From: Rhodospirillaceae bacterium
Lineage (GTDB): Bacteria > Pseudomonadota > Alphaproteobacteria > Rhodospirillales > JABHCV01
Direction: 5' to 3'
Assembly (NCBI GenBank): GCA_018662005.1
Contig: JABJHA010000011.1
Location: 1-37,474 of the forward strand
DNA length: 37,474 nt
The position numbers were made by a program, and so were the translations under genes. The stretch's first letter is position 1; each line of letters starts with the position of its first letter. Shown in pieces: positions 25,700-34,879 of this stretch. The notes under the pieces were generated by a model. The model searched no databases. It was not told the DNA's origin and saw only the letters and a program-made list of their open reading frames with translations.

Positions 25700-26119
25700 T
25701 TAACGACGACACGAAGCGCCGATGACCTGTTTGTAAAGACCGCCCTTGGTCTTTTCCAACAGGTTGACCCATAGCACCTGGGAGCCTGACAGAATGGTCC
25801 AGACTTCCGCCGTCATCGGTGGGCAGGCCATGCGCACGATGTGGAATTGCTCGACACGGGTGCGAGATTTGATCATCTCGATCTGGCCCCGATCGGGAAC
25901 CAGCACATCCATCACCACCTGGCCCTTGTCGTCAATGGCGACATTGGTGGCGATCCATTCTTCATTGGGCGGATTGGTTTTGGAGTAACTTTTCATCCAT
26001 TTTGCCGCCTCGCTCGCCTGCTTTTCATCTTCACCGCAAGCCACAAGGGCGAAACTTAAGGCAAGGGCAAGGGCGACCTGGACAAGGGTCCTTACTTTTT
26101 GGAAATTGGTCAGGCGCAT
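25700..26119 (-). CDS. Small lipoprotein of unknown function
   Basis: The 139-residue protein has a lipoprotein signal peptide ending LVAC28. The mature part is about 110 residues with no transmembrane helix. It has two late cysteines (MACPPMTAEVW and the extreme C-terminal CRR) that could form a disulfide. I do not recognise the family. The ATG has GGAG eight bases upstream. A scrambled remnant of this same gene lies at 19484-19572. It is convergent with the SDR gene, across the palindromic element. Confidence 0.8.
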   Translation of the reverse strand: MRLTNFQKVRTLVQVALALALSFALVACGEDEKQASEAAKWMKSYSKTNPPNEEWIATNVAIDDKGQVVMDVLVPDRGQIEMIKSRTRVEQFHIVRMACPPMTAEVWTILSGSQVLWVNLLEKTKGGLYKQVIGASCRR

Positions 26120-26196
26120 TGGGCAGACTCCATTTATAGGAAAAGCCGTCCTGAAATGAACCTACCGAATAAAGGTTTCCACCTGATTAATGAAGA

Positions 26197-27114
26197 TCAG
26201 CCGTTGAAATGGACCGTGCCGCGCCCGGAAATGTCATATCCGCCCATCTCATGGGCGTGCATGGAAAACCCGTCAAGGCGGGTCAGGGTGATCAGTTTCT
26301 GAAATGGCGCTTCAAAATAATCGCGGCGGCGGATCAGGATATCGAAGCGCTCCTGACACAGCGGTATGAAATCAAGACCGTACTGACGGGCCACCGCAGC
26401 CAAACCCAGACCGGCATCCGCCTTGCGCCCCTTGATGGCCAGGCCAAGCTCGGTTTCATTCTTGGCCGGGGCGTCATTAATATTAAGATCCCACGCGTCG
26501 AACCCGGCCTCGTTAATCAGGTGCTCGAACAGCACCCGGCTACCGGCGTCCGGCTGGCGGACAACGATACTGGCCTTCTTTTCTGCCAAGTCGGCAAAGC
26601 CCGAAATTTTTTTGGGATTGCCGGGGGCAAGGATCAGCCCCTGCCCGCGAGAAGCCCACTCGACCAGCACCAGATCACCGGGCGGCTTGCTGTCATAGGC
26701 ATCGAACAGGGCCTGAACATTGTACTGTCCGGTCTTGCTGTCCAGCACATGCATGGCGCAGGCCAGAACCTCCCCGGCGACAAACTTTTTAAGGCCGCTT
26801 AAACTGCCGCCGCCCATCAGGGCAAGACCGCAGTTGGATTCAAGCAGGGCCCAGTCGAGCAAGGGATCATGGGAGCCGGCAATCACCGGCGGCGGGGCGG
26901 GGCGCACCCGTTCGTCAGTCCCTAAGGATTCCAGGTCGCCGGTCAGCCAGCGGTCAATCAGGTGCTTGGGGAACAGCCATTTTCCGCTGGCCCGGGTGCA
27001 GGGTATCTGCTTTTTGCGCACCAGATCATAGACCTTGCGCTCCTTGATGCGCAGGTACTGGGCAACTTCATGGGTGTTCATCAATTCGGACAGCGGCGTA
27101 TTCCTGTTTGTCAT
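26197..27114 (-). CDS. HTH (excisionase/MerR-like) regulator with periplasmic-binding-protein-like domain
   Basis: The protein has 305 residues from the ATG at 27112-27114. The N-terminal helix-turn-helix is of the excisionase type: LMNTHEVAQYLRIKERKVYDLVRKKQIPCTRASGKWLFPKHLIDRWL. From about 85 on it has a PBP-like fold (PF12727-type) with PDAGSRVLFEHLINEAGFD and LGLAAVARQYGLDFIPLCQERFDI. These one-component regulators often lie near molybdenum and tungsten genes and are thought to sense the oxyanion or a related ligand. Here moaA is 1.7 kb away and the divergent neighbour is the CDGSH fusion gene. Ligand and target are inferred. The ribosome site is weak, and ATG 27081 is an alternative. Confidence 0.85.
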   Translation of the reverse strand: MTNRNTPLSELMNTHEVAQYLRIKERKVYDLVRKKQIPCTRASGKWLFPKHLIDRWLTGDLESLGTDERVRPAPPPVIAGSHDPLLDWALLESNCGLALMGGGSLSGLKKFVAGEVLACAMHVLDSKTGQYNVQALFDAYDSKPPGDLVLVEWASRGQGLILAPGNPKKISGFADLAEKKASIVVRQPDAGSRVLFEHLINEAGFDAWDLNINDAPAKNETELGLAIKGRKADAGLGLAAVARQYGLDFIPLCQERFDILIRRRDYFEAPFQKLITLTRLDGFSMHAHEMGGYDISGRGTVHFNG

Positions 27115-27191
27115 CAATCGAATCAGTTCTTACTTAAACATCATAAAACACAATAGACTTGCTTAAAATCCCTATGCGGAGAGAGAGAAAC

Positions 27192-28703
27192 ATGGACAAG
27201 CCGACAATTGCCGGACGCAAACCTGTCAAAGTCGAACTGGAAGCGGGTGAAACCTATCACTGGTGCCGGTGCGGTAAATCGAACAACCAGCCGTTTTGCG
27301 ATGGCTCTCATCGGGGTTCCAGCTTCACGCCTCTTGGTTTTGATGCAGAGGAAACCGGCACCGCCCACTTGTGCATGTGCAAGCACACGCAAAACCCGCC
27401 CTATTGCGATGGCAGCCACGCCCGCCTGCCCGAAGGCGATACCGATGCCCCCGCGACAACGGCGAACACGATTGTCGCAACCCCTGAAGAACCGACCCTG
27501 AAAGCCATCCACGATCTGGCCCGTGATGGCCTTGAGAAAGTCGGTCACCATGGCGAGATGGGCTCCATGGGCGTGCCCCGCCCAGAACTGCCCGACTGGA
27601 ATGACATCCAGATCCTGCCTGCCCAATTCGCCCGCAAACCACTGATGGATGATGTTGAAGTGGGAAGCGAACTGGTGATTGGCCCGAACGCCAAAAAACC
27701 GCTCATCCTGAAGATACCGCTTTTTGTTTCCGACATGAGCTTCGGGGCCTTGTCAGAGGAAGCAAAAATCGCCCTGGCAAGCGGCGCCGAACTTGCCGGA
27801 AGCGGCATCTGTTCAGGTGAAGGCGGCATGTTGCCCGAAGAACAAGCCGCCAACAGTCGTTATTTTTACGAACTCGCCTCGGCCAAATTCGGTTACGACG
27901 AAGACCTGCTAACCCGTGTCCAGGCCTTTCACTTCAAGGGCGGACAAGGGGCCAAGACGGGCACCGGCGGGCACCTGCCCGGGGCCAAGGTGATAGGCAA
28001 AATTGCAGAAGTGCGTCGCTTGCCTGAAAAAACTCCGGCCATTTCCCCGCCCACCTTCGCCGACCTTGCCAGCGTCAAAGACTTTGCCAAATTTTCCGAC
28101 CGGGTCCGTGAAATCACCGGCGGTATACCCATCGGTTACAAGATTTCAGCCAATCATATTGAAGACGACATCGCCTTCGCCATCAAGGCGGGTGCCGATT
28201 ACATCATCCTTGATGGCCGGGGCGGCGGCACCGGGGCGGCACCGCTGATTTTCCGCGATCATATTTCTGTGCCGACGATCCCCGCCCTGGCCCGGGCGCG
28301 GCAGCATCTGGACAAATTAAAACGACCGGACGTCACCTTGATTATCACCGGCGGCCTGCGCACCGCCCCTGATTTCATCAAGGCCATGGCCCTGGGCGCG
28401 GACGGGGTAGCGCTGGCGAATTCAGCCATGCAGGCGATTGGTTGTGTGGGCGCGCGCATGTGCAACACCAACAACTGCCCGGCCGGGGTCGCCACCCAAA
28501 AACCGGAACTCCGGGCCCGCCTTGATGTTCAGGTATCAGCCGAAAGGCTGGCCAGGTTCATGGGGGCGTCCGTTGATTTAATGAAGGTCATGGCTCGCGC
28601 CTGCGGCCACGATCACTTAAAGCAATTCAATGAACAGGACATCACCACCTGGAGCAAACAGATGGCCGACCTGTCCGGGGTGAAGTTCGGTGGCGTTGGT
28701 TAA
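27192..28703 (+). CDS. CDGSH x2 - FMN-binding glutamate synthase-like fusion
   Basis: The protein has 503 residues from the ATG at 27192 (GGAGAGAGA upstream). Two CDGSH iron-sulfur domains open it: C25, C27, C36, H40 and C61, C63, C72, H76, each with the 3Cys-1His pattern for a labile [2Fe-2S] cluster. The rest (about 130-490) is the FMN/glutamate synthase barrel with FVSDMSFGALSEEAK, FKGGQGAKTGTGGHLPG, DGRGGGTGAAP and the cysteine cluster CVGARMCNTNNCPAGVAT, typical of a [3Fe-4S] site. It lacks the glutaminase domain. It is likely a cytoplasmic flavin/iron-sulfur redox enzyme, and glutamate synthesis is not assured. It is divergent from the PBP-like regulator, with moaA 100 bases downstream. 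Confidence 0.92.
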   Translation: MDKPTIAGRKPVKVELEAGETYHWCRCGKSNNQPFCDGSHRGSSFTPLGFDAEETGTAHLCMCKHTQNPPYCDGSHARLPEGDTDAPATTANTIVATPEEPTLKAIHDLARDGLEKVGHHGEMGSMGVPRPELPDWNDIQILPAQFARKPLMDDVEVGSELVIGPNAKKPLILKIPLFVSDMSFGALSEEAKIALASGAELAGSGICSGEGGMLPEEQAANSRYFYELASAKFGYDEDLLTRVQAFHFKGGQGAKTGTGGHLPGAKVIGKIAEVRRLPEKTPAISPPTFADLASVKDFAKFSDRVREITGGIPIGYKISANHIEDDIAFAIKAGADYIILDGRGGGTGAAPLIFRDHISVPTIPALARARQHLDKLKRPDVTLIITGGLRTAPDFIKAMALGADGVALANSAMQAIGCVGARMCNTNNCPAGVATQKPELRARLDVQVSAERLARFMGASVDLMKVMARACGHDHLKQFNEQDITTWSKQMADLSGVKFGGVG

Positions 28704-28803
28704 TACCACACACAAGTTGTGGGCGACATTTGAATAGCCTGTGATTAAATTACCCGTTAGGTTCTGCTACGCACTTTTATTGTTTCCTGGGAATGACTTC
28801 TAG

Positions 28804-29793
28804 ATGATTGATCCGCTTGGCCGTCACATTTCATATCTTCGGGTATCGGTAACAGACCGATGCGACTTCCGCTGCACCTATTGCATGGCCGAAGACATGA
28901 CCTTCCTGCCTAAAAACGATGTACTCAGCCTTGAAGAGCTGGACCGGTTGTGCAGCGCTTTCGTCGCCAAGGGGGTCCGCAAAATTCGCCTGACCGGTGG
29001 CGAACCACTGGTCAGGCGCGGCGTCACCAACCTGATCAGGTCCCTGGGCAGACACCTGAACGGCGGCGGCCTGGACGAGTTGACACTGACGACAAATGGC
29101 AGCCAGCTTGAAAAACACGCAGATGAGCTGTTCGACTGCGGAGTCCGACGCCTGAACGTCTCCATCGATACGCTCGATAGCGATAAATTCACGGACATCA
29201 CCCGCGGCGGCAAACTGGCCCAGGTGAAGGCCGGATTAGCCGCAGCCAGCCGCGCCGGACTGACCATCAAGATCAACACGGTGGCCCTTAAAGACTTCAA
29301 CGAAGACCAGTTCTCGGGTCTGCTTGGCTGGTGTGGCGAGCAGGGTTACGACATCACCTTTATTGAAACCATGCCATTGGGCGATATCGGCGGCGACCGC
29401 ACGACCCAGTATCTGCCGGTCACCGAAGTTCGCCAAATTCTTGAAAAAGACTGGACCTTAAGCGATTGCGATCACAACACCGGCGGCCCGTCACGTTACG
29501 CGGATGTCGCCGAAACCGGAAAGCGGGCCGGTTTTATCTCGCCGCTAAGTCATAATTTTTGCGCCACCTGCAACCGGGTGCGGGTGACCTGCACCGGCAA
29601 ACTGTTTATGTGCCTGGGGCAAGACGAAAACGCCGACCTGCGCGCGCCCTTAAGGTCCAGTGAAGGCGACGAGGCCCTGAACGCGGCCATCGAGGAAGCC
29701 ATCGGCCGCAAACCAAAAGCCCACGAGTTCATCATTGAGCCCGGCAACGGCGGCCCTGCCCTTTCACGCCACATGAGCATGACCGGCGGTTGA
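28804..29793 (+). CDS. moaA: GTP 3',8-cyclase MoaA (molybdenum cofactor step 1)
   Basis: The 329-residue radical-SAM enzyme converts GTP to 3',8-cyclo-GTP, which MoaC turns into cPMP. The N-terminal SAM cluster is C20, C24, C27 ([11 protein letters not shown]). The GTP-side C-terminal cluster is C253, C256, C270 ([20 protein letters not shown]). The protein ends in the GlyGly tail that is conserved and functional in this family. No moaC or moaE is in the window. The ATG is preceded by GGGAATG. A small CCACA/TGTGG hairpin (28706-28722) sits in the 100-base gap before it. Confidence 0.97.
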   Translation: MIDPLGRHISYLRVSVTDRCDFRCTYCMAEDMTFLPKNDVLSLEELDRLCSAFVAKGVRKIRLTGGEPLVRRGVTNLIRSLGRHLNGGGLDELTLTTNGSQLEKHADELFDCGVRRLNVSIDTLDSDKFTDITRGGKLAQVKAGLAAASRAGLTIKINTVALKDFNEDQFSGLLGWCGEQGYDITFIETMPLGDIGGDRTTQYLPVTEVRQILEKDWTLSDCDHNTGGPSRYADVAETGKRAGFISPLSHNFCATCNRVRVTCTGKLFMCLGQDENADLRAPLRSSEGDEALNAAIEEAIGRKPKAHEFIIEPGNGGPALSRHMSMTGG

Positions 29794-29823
29794 TTGAAGC
29801 CGCTCCATGGTTATACTCCTGTC

Positions 29824-30588
29824 ATGGTTAAGAAAATCGCCTTTACCGCCGCCCGCCAGCCGCGCGCCCAGGAAGCCCTGAAACGGCTGAAGGCGAAGTA
29901 TGCACACGTCCCGGCAAGCAAGGCCGATGTCATTGTTGCCCTTGGCGGTGACGGCTTTATGTTACGAACCCTTCACCGCTACATGAACCAGGGGGTGCCG
30001 ATTTATGGCATGAACCGGGGTTCTGTTGGTTTTCTGCTCAACAATTACTCCGAAAAAGCCCTGAAAAGCCGCATCAACAAAGCCGACGCCATGGCCGTTC
30101 AGCCGCTGATGATGAAAGCGACAGACACCCGCGGCAAAAAACATACGGTGATCGCCATCAACGAAGTCTCACTGCTGCGGCAAACCCGGCTGGCCGCCAA
30201 GATTAACATCCAGGTCGATGGCATTGAACGGATGGCGGGGATGATTTGCGACGGCATCCTGCTCGCCACCCCGGCTGGTAGTACCGCCTATAACCTTTCG
30301 GCCCAGGGTCCGATTATCCCGCTGGGCGCTGGGCTTTTGGCGCTAACGCCGATCTGCGCCTTCAGGCCGCGCAATTGGGGCGGCGCCCTGCTGCCCCAGG
30401 ACGCAACCGTGACTTTTGAAATCCTCGATCCGGAAAAACGAAAAGTCAGCGCCGTCGCCGACTATACGGAAATCCGCAGGGTCGCCAGCGTTACCGTCAT
30501 GGAAGACCGCACAAGAACCGTCACCATGCTGCACGACCGCGATCACAATTTCGAAGAACGCATCCTCAAAGAACAGTTCCAGCCCTAG
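29824..30588 (+). CDS. nadK: NAD kinase
   Basis: The protein has 254 residues from ATG 29824. The open frame continues back to 29794 only through a TTG directly after the moaA stop, and those residues look spurious. The family marks are [10 protein letters not shown] (GGDG motif), [22 protein letters not shown] and the ATP-grasp-like end [22 protein letters not shown]. It phosphorylates NAD to NADP in the cytoplasm. It directly follows moaA with a 30-base gap and probably shares its transcript. No clear ribosome site was found, so the start is moderate. Confidence 0.95.
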   Translation: MVKKIAFTAARQPRAQEALKRLKAKYAHVPASKADVIVALGGDGFMLRTLHRYMNQGVPIYGMNRGSVGFLLNNYSEKALKSRINKADAMAVQPLMMKATDTRGKKHTVIAINEVSLLRQTRLAAKINIQVDGIERMAGMICDGILLATPAGSTAYNLSAQGPIIPLGAGLLALTPICAFRPRNWGGALLPQDATVTFEILDPEKRKVSAVADYTEIRRVASVTVMEDRTRTVTMLHDRDHNFEERILKEQFQP

Positions 30589-30593
30589 AGCCT

Positions 30594-31028
30594 TTATAAG
30601 TTTTCGACGATGTAGGTTAGTCCGATCACGCCAAGGAACAGGATGAGCAGCAGGATCAGCGCGCCCCTGACCATCAGTTCGCCAAAGGTGGCGTTGCGGC
30701 GTTTGCTCCCTTTTCGGGATTTCTTCTTGGCCTCGCGACCGTATTTTTTGGGGTTCTGCCGCCATTCCTTACCCTTGCGGCGTTCCGGGCCGGTATATTG
30801 TTCCCTGGTTTTGCGGAGCACCTTGACCTTGTTGAAGATAACCAGCGAATGGCTTTCGCCGGTTTCTTCATCGTAACGTTCCTCGATCACCTCGATGGCG
30901 GAAAAGAACCCCTCCTGCAAAAGCTGTTCGGCCCGGGTGATGGCCCGGGCCTTGTTATCGACCACGGAATCGACTTCCCACTTGCCTTTTTTCAGGCTGA
31001 GAACTTCAAAAGAGGAAACCAGGGCCAT
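30594..31028 (-). CDS. Small membrane protein with a basic linker and C-terminal helix
   Basis: The protein has 144 residues. An alpha/beta N-terminal part (about 1-75, RAITRAEQLLQEGFFSAIEVIEERYDE) is followed by a very basic stretch (about 75-112, GPERRKGKEWRQ, KKKSRKGSKRR). One membrane helix near the C terminus follows (LMVRGALILLLILFLGVIGL). It would be an inner-membrane protein with a cytoplasmic N-terminal domain. I do not recognise it. It is eight bases after pyrD on the same strand and probably cotranscribed. It converges with nadK, with five bases between the stop codons. Confidence 0.75.
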   Translation of the reverse strand: MALVSSFEVLSLKKGKWEVDSVVDNKARAITRAEQLLQEGFFSAIEVIEERYDEETGESHSLVIFNKVKVLRKTREQYTGPERRKGKEWRQNPKKYGREAKKKSRKGSKRRNATFGELMVRGALILLLILFLGVIGLTYIVENL

Positions 31029-31036
31029 ATCGGGTT

Positions 31037-32107
31037 TTATCCACTCGTTTTGTTTTGATCGACACCGATAGCCTGGGTGATCGAGGAAAATCCATCGGCT
31101 TTGACAAGGCTGGCCAGTTCACGCTTGATTGCCTGAACCCGCCCCGGGCCATGATAAACCATCGCCGAATAAAACTGAACCAGACTCGCACCGGCCCTGA
31201 TTTTTGCGTAGGCGTCGGCGCCGCTGCTAATACCGCCAACACCGATCAGAGGAATTTTCCCGCCTGTCAATTTATACATGTCCGCAAGCACCCGGGTCGA
31301 TGGTTCCAACAAGGGCCTGCCGCTTAATCCACCGCTCTGGCTGGCGTTTTCGTGCTTAAGGTATTGCGGGCGTTCGATTGTCGTGTTGGTGGCGATTAAG
31401 CCATCGATGCCTGTGGCCAGGGCGACGTCGGCGATATCGGATTTGTCCTCATCGGTCAGGTCGGGGGCGATTTTCAAAAGCAAAGGCGGTGGGTTTTCAC
31501 TGACCGCCCGGGCCCGTGCTTCCAGCACCGCTTCGAGCAGCGCCTGCAGCGGTTCCCGGCCCTGCAGGGCGCGCAAGCCCGGGGTGTTGGGGGAGGAGAC
31601 ATTGACGACAAGATAGTCGGCAAAGGCGGCGAGCCGGGAAATGCCCTGCGCGTAATCGGCATTGGCATCGGCGCTGTCCTTGTTTTTACCCAGATTGACG
31701 CCAAGAATTCCGCTCCGTGAACGTTTCTCAAGGCGGCTTGCGACGATATCGAGGCCGTCATTGTTGAAGCCCATGCGGTTGATCACCGCCTCGTCGGCAG
31801 GCAGACGAAACAGCCTTGGCCGTGGATTGCCCGGTTGCGGCCGGGGTGTCACCGAACCGATCTCAACGAAACCGAAGCCCTGACCCAGCATGGCGTCGAT
31901 AACCTCCGCGTTTTTATCAAAACCGGCGGCCAGGCCGACCGGATTTACGAAGTCCCGTCCCCACAAGGTTTGTCTCAGGACCGGATCCTCGAACGAGGGC
32001 CGGGCCGGAACCAGACCGGCGCTCAGGGCCTTGATAGCAAGACCGTGCGCGTTTTCGGGATCAAGCAGCCTGATAAAAGGCCAGGCGAGACGATACAGAT
32101 CAACCAT
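31037..32107 (-). CDS. pyrD: Dihydroorotate dehydrogenase (quinone), class 2
   Basis: The protein has 356 residues from the ATG at 32105-32107, two bases after the DUF952 stop. The longer frame overlaps that gene. The N-terminal helix (VDLYRLAWPFIRLLDPENAH) is the membrane/quinone-tunnel segment of class 2 enzymes. FMN-binding and active-site parts are RMGFNNDGLD, VNLGKNKDS, VNVSSPNTPGLRALQ (the serine position of the class 2 base), IATNTTI and LIGVGGI. It oxidises dihydroorotate to orotate in pyrimidine synthesis, passing electrons to ubiquinone. Rhodoquinone could matter because rquA is in the same window (inference). It lies in an operon with DUF952 and the membrane protein gene. Confidence 0.97.
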   Translation of the reverse strand: MVDLYRLAWPFIRLLDPENAHGLAIKALSAGLVPARPSFEDPVLRQTLWGRDFVNPVGLAAGFDKNAEVIDAMLGQGFGFVEIGSVTPRPQPGNPRPRLFRLPADEAVINRMGFNNDGLDIVASRLEKRSRSGILGVNLGKNKDSADANADYAQGISRLAAFADYLVVNVSSPNTPGLRALQGREPLQALLEAVLEARARAVSENPPPLLLKIAPDLTDEDKSDIADVALATGIDGLIATNTTIERPQYLKHENASQSGGLSGRPLLEPSTRVLADMYKLTGGKIPLIGVGGISSGADAYAKIRAGASLVQFYSAMVYHGPGRVQAIKRELASLVKADGFSSITQAIGVDQNKTSG

Positions 32108-32109
32108 CG

Positions 32110-32481
32110 TCAGGACGCCCCGGGACGCCAAGGCGGGATGCCTTCAGGGAAGACGTGCAGTCCATCATCGCCCAGCGGCAGTTCGCGGGCGCTGATCACC
32201 TTGCTGACATCAAGGCCGCCATACAGATGGGGAAACAGTTGCCCACCGCGTGAGGACTCCCACTTCAAAGCAGGCCCAAGACGGTCGGCATCGACGGCGA
32301 TCAGCAGCAAATCTGTGACGCCATTGCGGTGAAGTCCGGCGCTTTCGGCTACTTGTTCGGCGGTCGAAAAATGCATGAAGCCGTCGGCCAGATCGTCGCC
32401 GCTACCGACGTACTGACCCGCCCCTTGAGCGGCCTGCCAGTCGTGGCGCTTGCACATGTGAAATATCAACTGTTCGGACAT
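32110..32481 (-). CDS. DUF952 family protein
   Basis: The 123-residue cytoplasmic protein has family signatures CKRHDWQAAQGAGQYVGSG, GFMHFSTAEQVAESA and a C-terminal LFPHLYGGLDVSKVISARELPL, matching DUF952 (a small alpha/beta fold related to ADP-ribosyltransferase-like folds). The function is unknown for the family. It is first in the pyrD operon. No ribosome site is obvious upstream of the ATG. Confidence 0.9.
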   Translation of the reverse strand: MSEQLIFHMCKRHDWQAAQGAGQYVGSGDDLADGFMHFSTAEQVAESAGLHRNGVTDLLLIAVDADRLGPALKWESSRGGQLFPHLYGGLDVSKVISARELPLGDDGLHVFPEGIPPWRPGAS

Positions 32482-32577
32482 GTGCCGACATTACCAGCTT
32501 AGAAACAGACGTCATAGAAAAAGGCCGGAAAAAAGCGTATACTGTCGGGTGAACTTAAGAAAGATCGGGAGGCGACA

Positions 32578-32880
32578 ATGTTCAACCCTGTTGAATTTTC
32601 GCTCAAGATCCAGCAAGTCGCGATGGACAGCGCCGCCGCCTCGGCCAGAATGATGGCGGCCAATTACCTGCGCTTCGTCGAACAGCAAAGCCAGCTTCTT
32701 CAACACAACCTTTCGGGCCGTCGGGACGATGACGAGCCAACCCACAAGAAGTCCCATAAAAGCCAGGCCCGAAGGTCCGATAAGAAAATCAAAAAAGGCA
32801 AAAAATCACCCTGTTCAGGCCCTGATTTGCTCGATCATTACGGCAAAAGAACCCACGACGTCGACGTCGAACACATATAG
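32578..32880 (+). CDS. Small protein: amphipathic N terminus, very basic C terminus
   Basis: The protein has 100 residues. The N-terminal 45 residues (FNPVEFSLKIQQVAMDSAAA) form an amphipathic helix reminiscent of phasins, but too short to call. The second half is rich in Lys, Arg and His (KKSHKSQARRSDKKIKKGKK) and probably unfolded or nucleic-acid binding. The start has a textbook GGGAGG site. Its stop is two bases from the convergent oxidoreductase stop. I do not recognise it. Confidence 0.7.
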   Translation: MFNPVEFSLKIQQVAMDSAAASARMMAANYLRFVEQQSQLLQHNLSGRRDDDEPTHKKSHKSQARRSDKKIKKGKKSPCSGPDLLDHYGKRTHDVDVEHI

Positions 32881-32882
32881 CC

Positions 32883-34139
32883 CTAAAAGCGGTCGACCCT
32901 GAACGATTTTGGGTCGAGGGCGGGTGTGCGCCCACCGACAAGATCGGTGATGCTTTGAGCGGTAATGACGCTCCCCATGAGGCCTGCGTGAGAATGGCCG
33001 AAGGCGAAAAAGGCTTGTGCGAAATGGGGCGAGGCGCTAATCACCGGCAGGCTGTCGGGCAGTGAGGGTCGCGTCCCCATCCATTCGCTGTAACCTTCGG
33101 TGTTGGCGCTCGGGAACAGCCGTTTCAGATGTTTTAGCAGGACCCCTGCCCGCTTGTAATTGGGCGGCGCGTCAAGGCTGGCGAATTCGGCCGTACCGGC
33201 GGCGCGAAGGCCCATCTCCAAACTGGTCATGGCGAACTTGTTTTCAGCCGACATCACAGACTGCGGGACTCGCAAGCCCGGATCGGGAAGGGTCACGTGA
33301 TAGCCCCGCTCACCGACCAGCGGCACCGGAGAGCCAAGCCGCTTGCTGAATTTTGCCGACAACGCCCCTGCGGCAACAATCAGTATATCCAGATCGAGAT
33401 TATCGCCATCACAGATCAGGCGGATCGGCCCGTCCGCGCCCATTTCAATGTCGCGGACTTCACGCTTCAGCAAAGTCCCGCCGAGACGGGTAAATTCAGC
33501 GGCCATGGTCTCGACGACGCCCACGGGGCTTGTCACCTGACCGTCATCGGGCCTGAAGACACCGCGCACGCAGCCTTTTGAAATACCAGGGGCCATGTCC
33601 TGAACCTGACCGGCGTCCAGGAATTCAAGGCGCGCCCCGTGCCCCTGAATAATCTCAAAGTCACCGGCGGATTTAGCAAACTTCTTTTCGGACTCGTAGA
33701 CAAATAAAAGCCCGTTGGGTTTGACCATTTCGCCCGCGCCGATGGAAGAAAAGAACGCCTGAAAATCACGCACGCAATCTTTATGCAATGCCCAAAGAGA
33801 AATGCCGGAGGCGGTGCTGCGGGCCGGTGATCCGGCAAGCATAAAGCGCAGGAACCAGGGCGTCAGCGCCAGCATATCGCGCCAGCGGATCGAAAGCGGG
33901 CCAAGCGGATCAAGCAACCAGCCCGGCACCTCCCAGGCGATTCCGGGCATGGACATGGGTACGCAATGGGAGGCCGAAAGGATCGCCGCATTGCCGAAAG
34001 AGCAGCCCTGACCCGGCGCGTCCTTGTCGACCACGCAGACTTCGTGACCATCGCGCAACAAATGAACAGCGCACGCCATACCAACAACACCGGCGCCGAT
34101 AATGGTCACTTTGCGGGCAGCTTCACCGTTTGTGTTCAT
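32883..34139 (-). CDS. FAD-dependent D-amino acid dehydrogenase-like oxidoreductase (DadA family)
   Basis: The protein has 418 residues from the ATG at 34137-34139, preceded by AGGGATT. The longer frame upstream adds 26 residues without a site. The N-terminal FAD-binding VTIIGAGVVGMACAVHLLRDG is followed by VVDKDAPGQGCSFGNA, as in DadA. The C-terminal GERGYHVTLPD and WMGTRPSLPDSLPVI with HSHAGLMGS complete the flavin site. It likely oxidises a D-amino acid or N-substituted glycine to an imino/keto acid. Distinction from related oxidases and the electron acceptor cannot be settled here. Confidence 0.9.
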   Translation of the reverse strand: MNTNGEAARKVTIIGAGVVGMACAVHLLRDGHEVCVVDKDAPGQGCSFGNAAILSASHCVPMSMPGIAWEVPGWLLDPLGPLSIRWRDMLALTPWFLRFMLAGSPARSTASGISLWALHKDCVRDFQAFFSSIGAGEMVKPNGLLFVYESEKKFAKSAGDFEIIQGHGARLEFLDAGQVQDMAPGISKGCVRGVFRPDDGQVTSPVGVVETMAAEFTRLGGTLLKREVRDIEMGADGPIRLICDGDNLDLDILIVAAGALSAKFSKRLGSPVPLVGERGYHVTLPDPGLRVPQSVMSAENKFAMTSLEMGLRAAGTAEFASLDAPPNYKRAGVLLKHLKRLFPSANTEGYSEWMGTRPSLPDSLPVISASPHFAQAFFAFGHSHAGLMGSVITAQSITDLVGGRTPALDPKSFRVDRF

Positions 34140-34263
34140 GGCGCAAGAATCCCTGAAAAATCCAAAACTGATTGGCGCATGTTCGGCAGCGAAAATCCAA
34201 TCTTTTTGGCTCGACAAAACATGTTAAGCTCTCTGGATTGAATTTTCAGGAGTTATTTAAACC

Positions 34264-34869
34264 ATGTTTCGTTTCATTTCCCTCGCCCTCGCCGTGATAA
34301 TTTTACAGCTTGCCACCTCGCAGGCCCAGGCCATCGACCTGAACCCGCTTTCGGCCATAAAAAATGCCGTCGAGGCCGCCGTTGAAGACCGCAGTTCCAG
34401 CGATATTGCCAAGGATTTTGAGTTAAAGACCAAGATTACCGCCAAGATCGTCGATAAAATGGGCACCGACGTTTTCTCGCTTAACACCGATGTATACGAG
34501 CAGGACGTGATGCTGACCGGGGCTGTCGAAAACAAGCGCCTTAAGGCAATGGCGGCAAGCTTTGCCAAGTCCATCAAGGGGGTCAAGAAACTCTATAACG
34601 AAGTCATCGTCATCAAGGGTATTGATCAGGACAAGGGCGCGGCTGAAAACTTTATCGATGATGCGGTGATTGAGGGGAAAATCAACGCCCTGCTGCTTGA
34701 CGCCAAGGGCGTCAACGTCACCAACTTCCGCTGGCGGGCCGTCGGTGGCCAGGTCTTCCTGTTCGGGCGGGCTTTTTCAAAGGCTGAATCCAGTAAGGCG
34801 ACAGGCGTCGTCAAGGGCATCAAGAATGTCGTTTCGGTAACAAGCCGGGTCAAGATCGCCCCTAAATAA
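34264..34869 (+). CDS. Secreted double BON-domain protein
   Basis: The protein has 201 residues with a signal peptide (about 1-22, ending SQAQA). Two BON-type repeats follow, each with an amphipathic helix then a Gly/Val strand: about 50-115 (ITAKIVDKMGTDV ... VMLTGAVENKRLKAMA) and about 125-198 (EGKINALLLDAKGVNV ... VFLFGRAFSKAESSKA). BON proteins such as OsmY and DolP bind envelope phospholipids. It is probably periplasmic. It is divergent from the DadA-like gene, and a terminator follows at 34884. Confidence 0.92.
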   Translation: MFRFISLALAVIILQLATSQAQAIDLNPLSAIKNAVEAAVEDRSSSDIAKDFELKTKITAKIVDKMGTDVFSLNTDVYEQDVMLTGAVENKRLKAMAASFAKSIKGVKKLYNEVIVIKGIDQDKGAAENFIDDAVIEGKINALLLDAKGVNVTNFRWRAVGGQVFLFGRAFSKAESSKATGVVKGIKNVVSVTSRVKIAPK

Positions 34870-34879
34870 ACTGTTTTAA

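Noticed and set aside
28706..28722. Hairpin before moaA considered as a molybdenum-cofactor riboswitch
   Set aside because: Only a 5-bp stem is visible in a 100-base gap. A Moco-type riboswitch needs a longer multi-helix fold, which I do not see.
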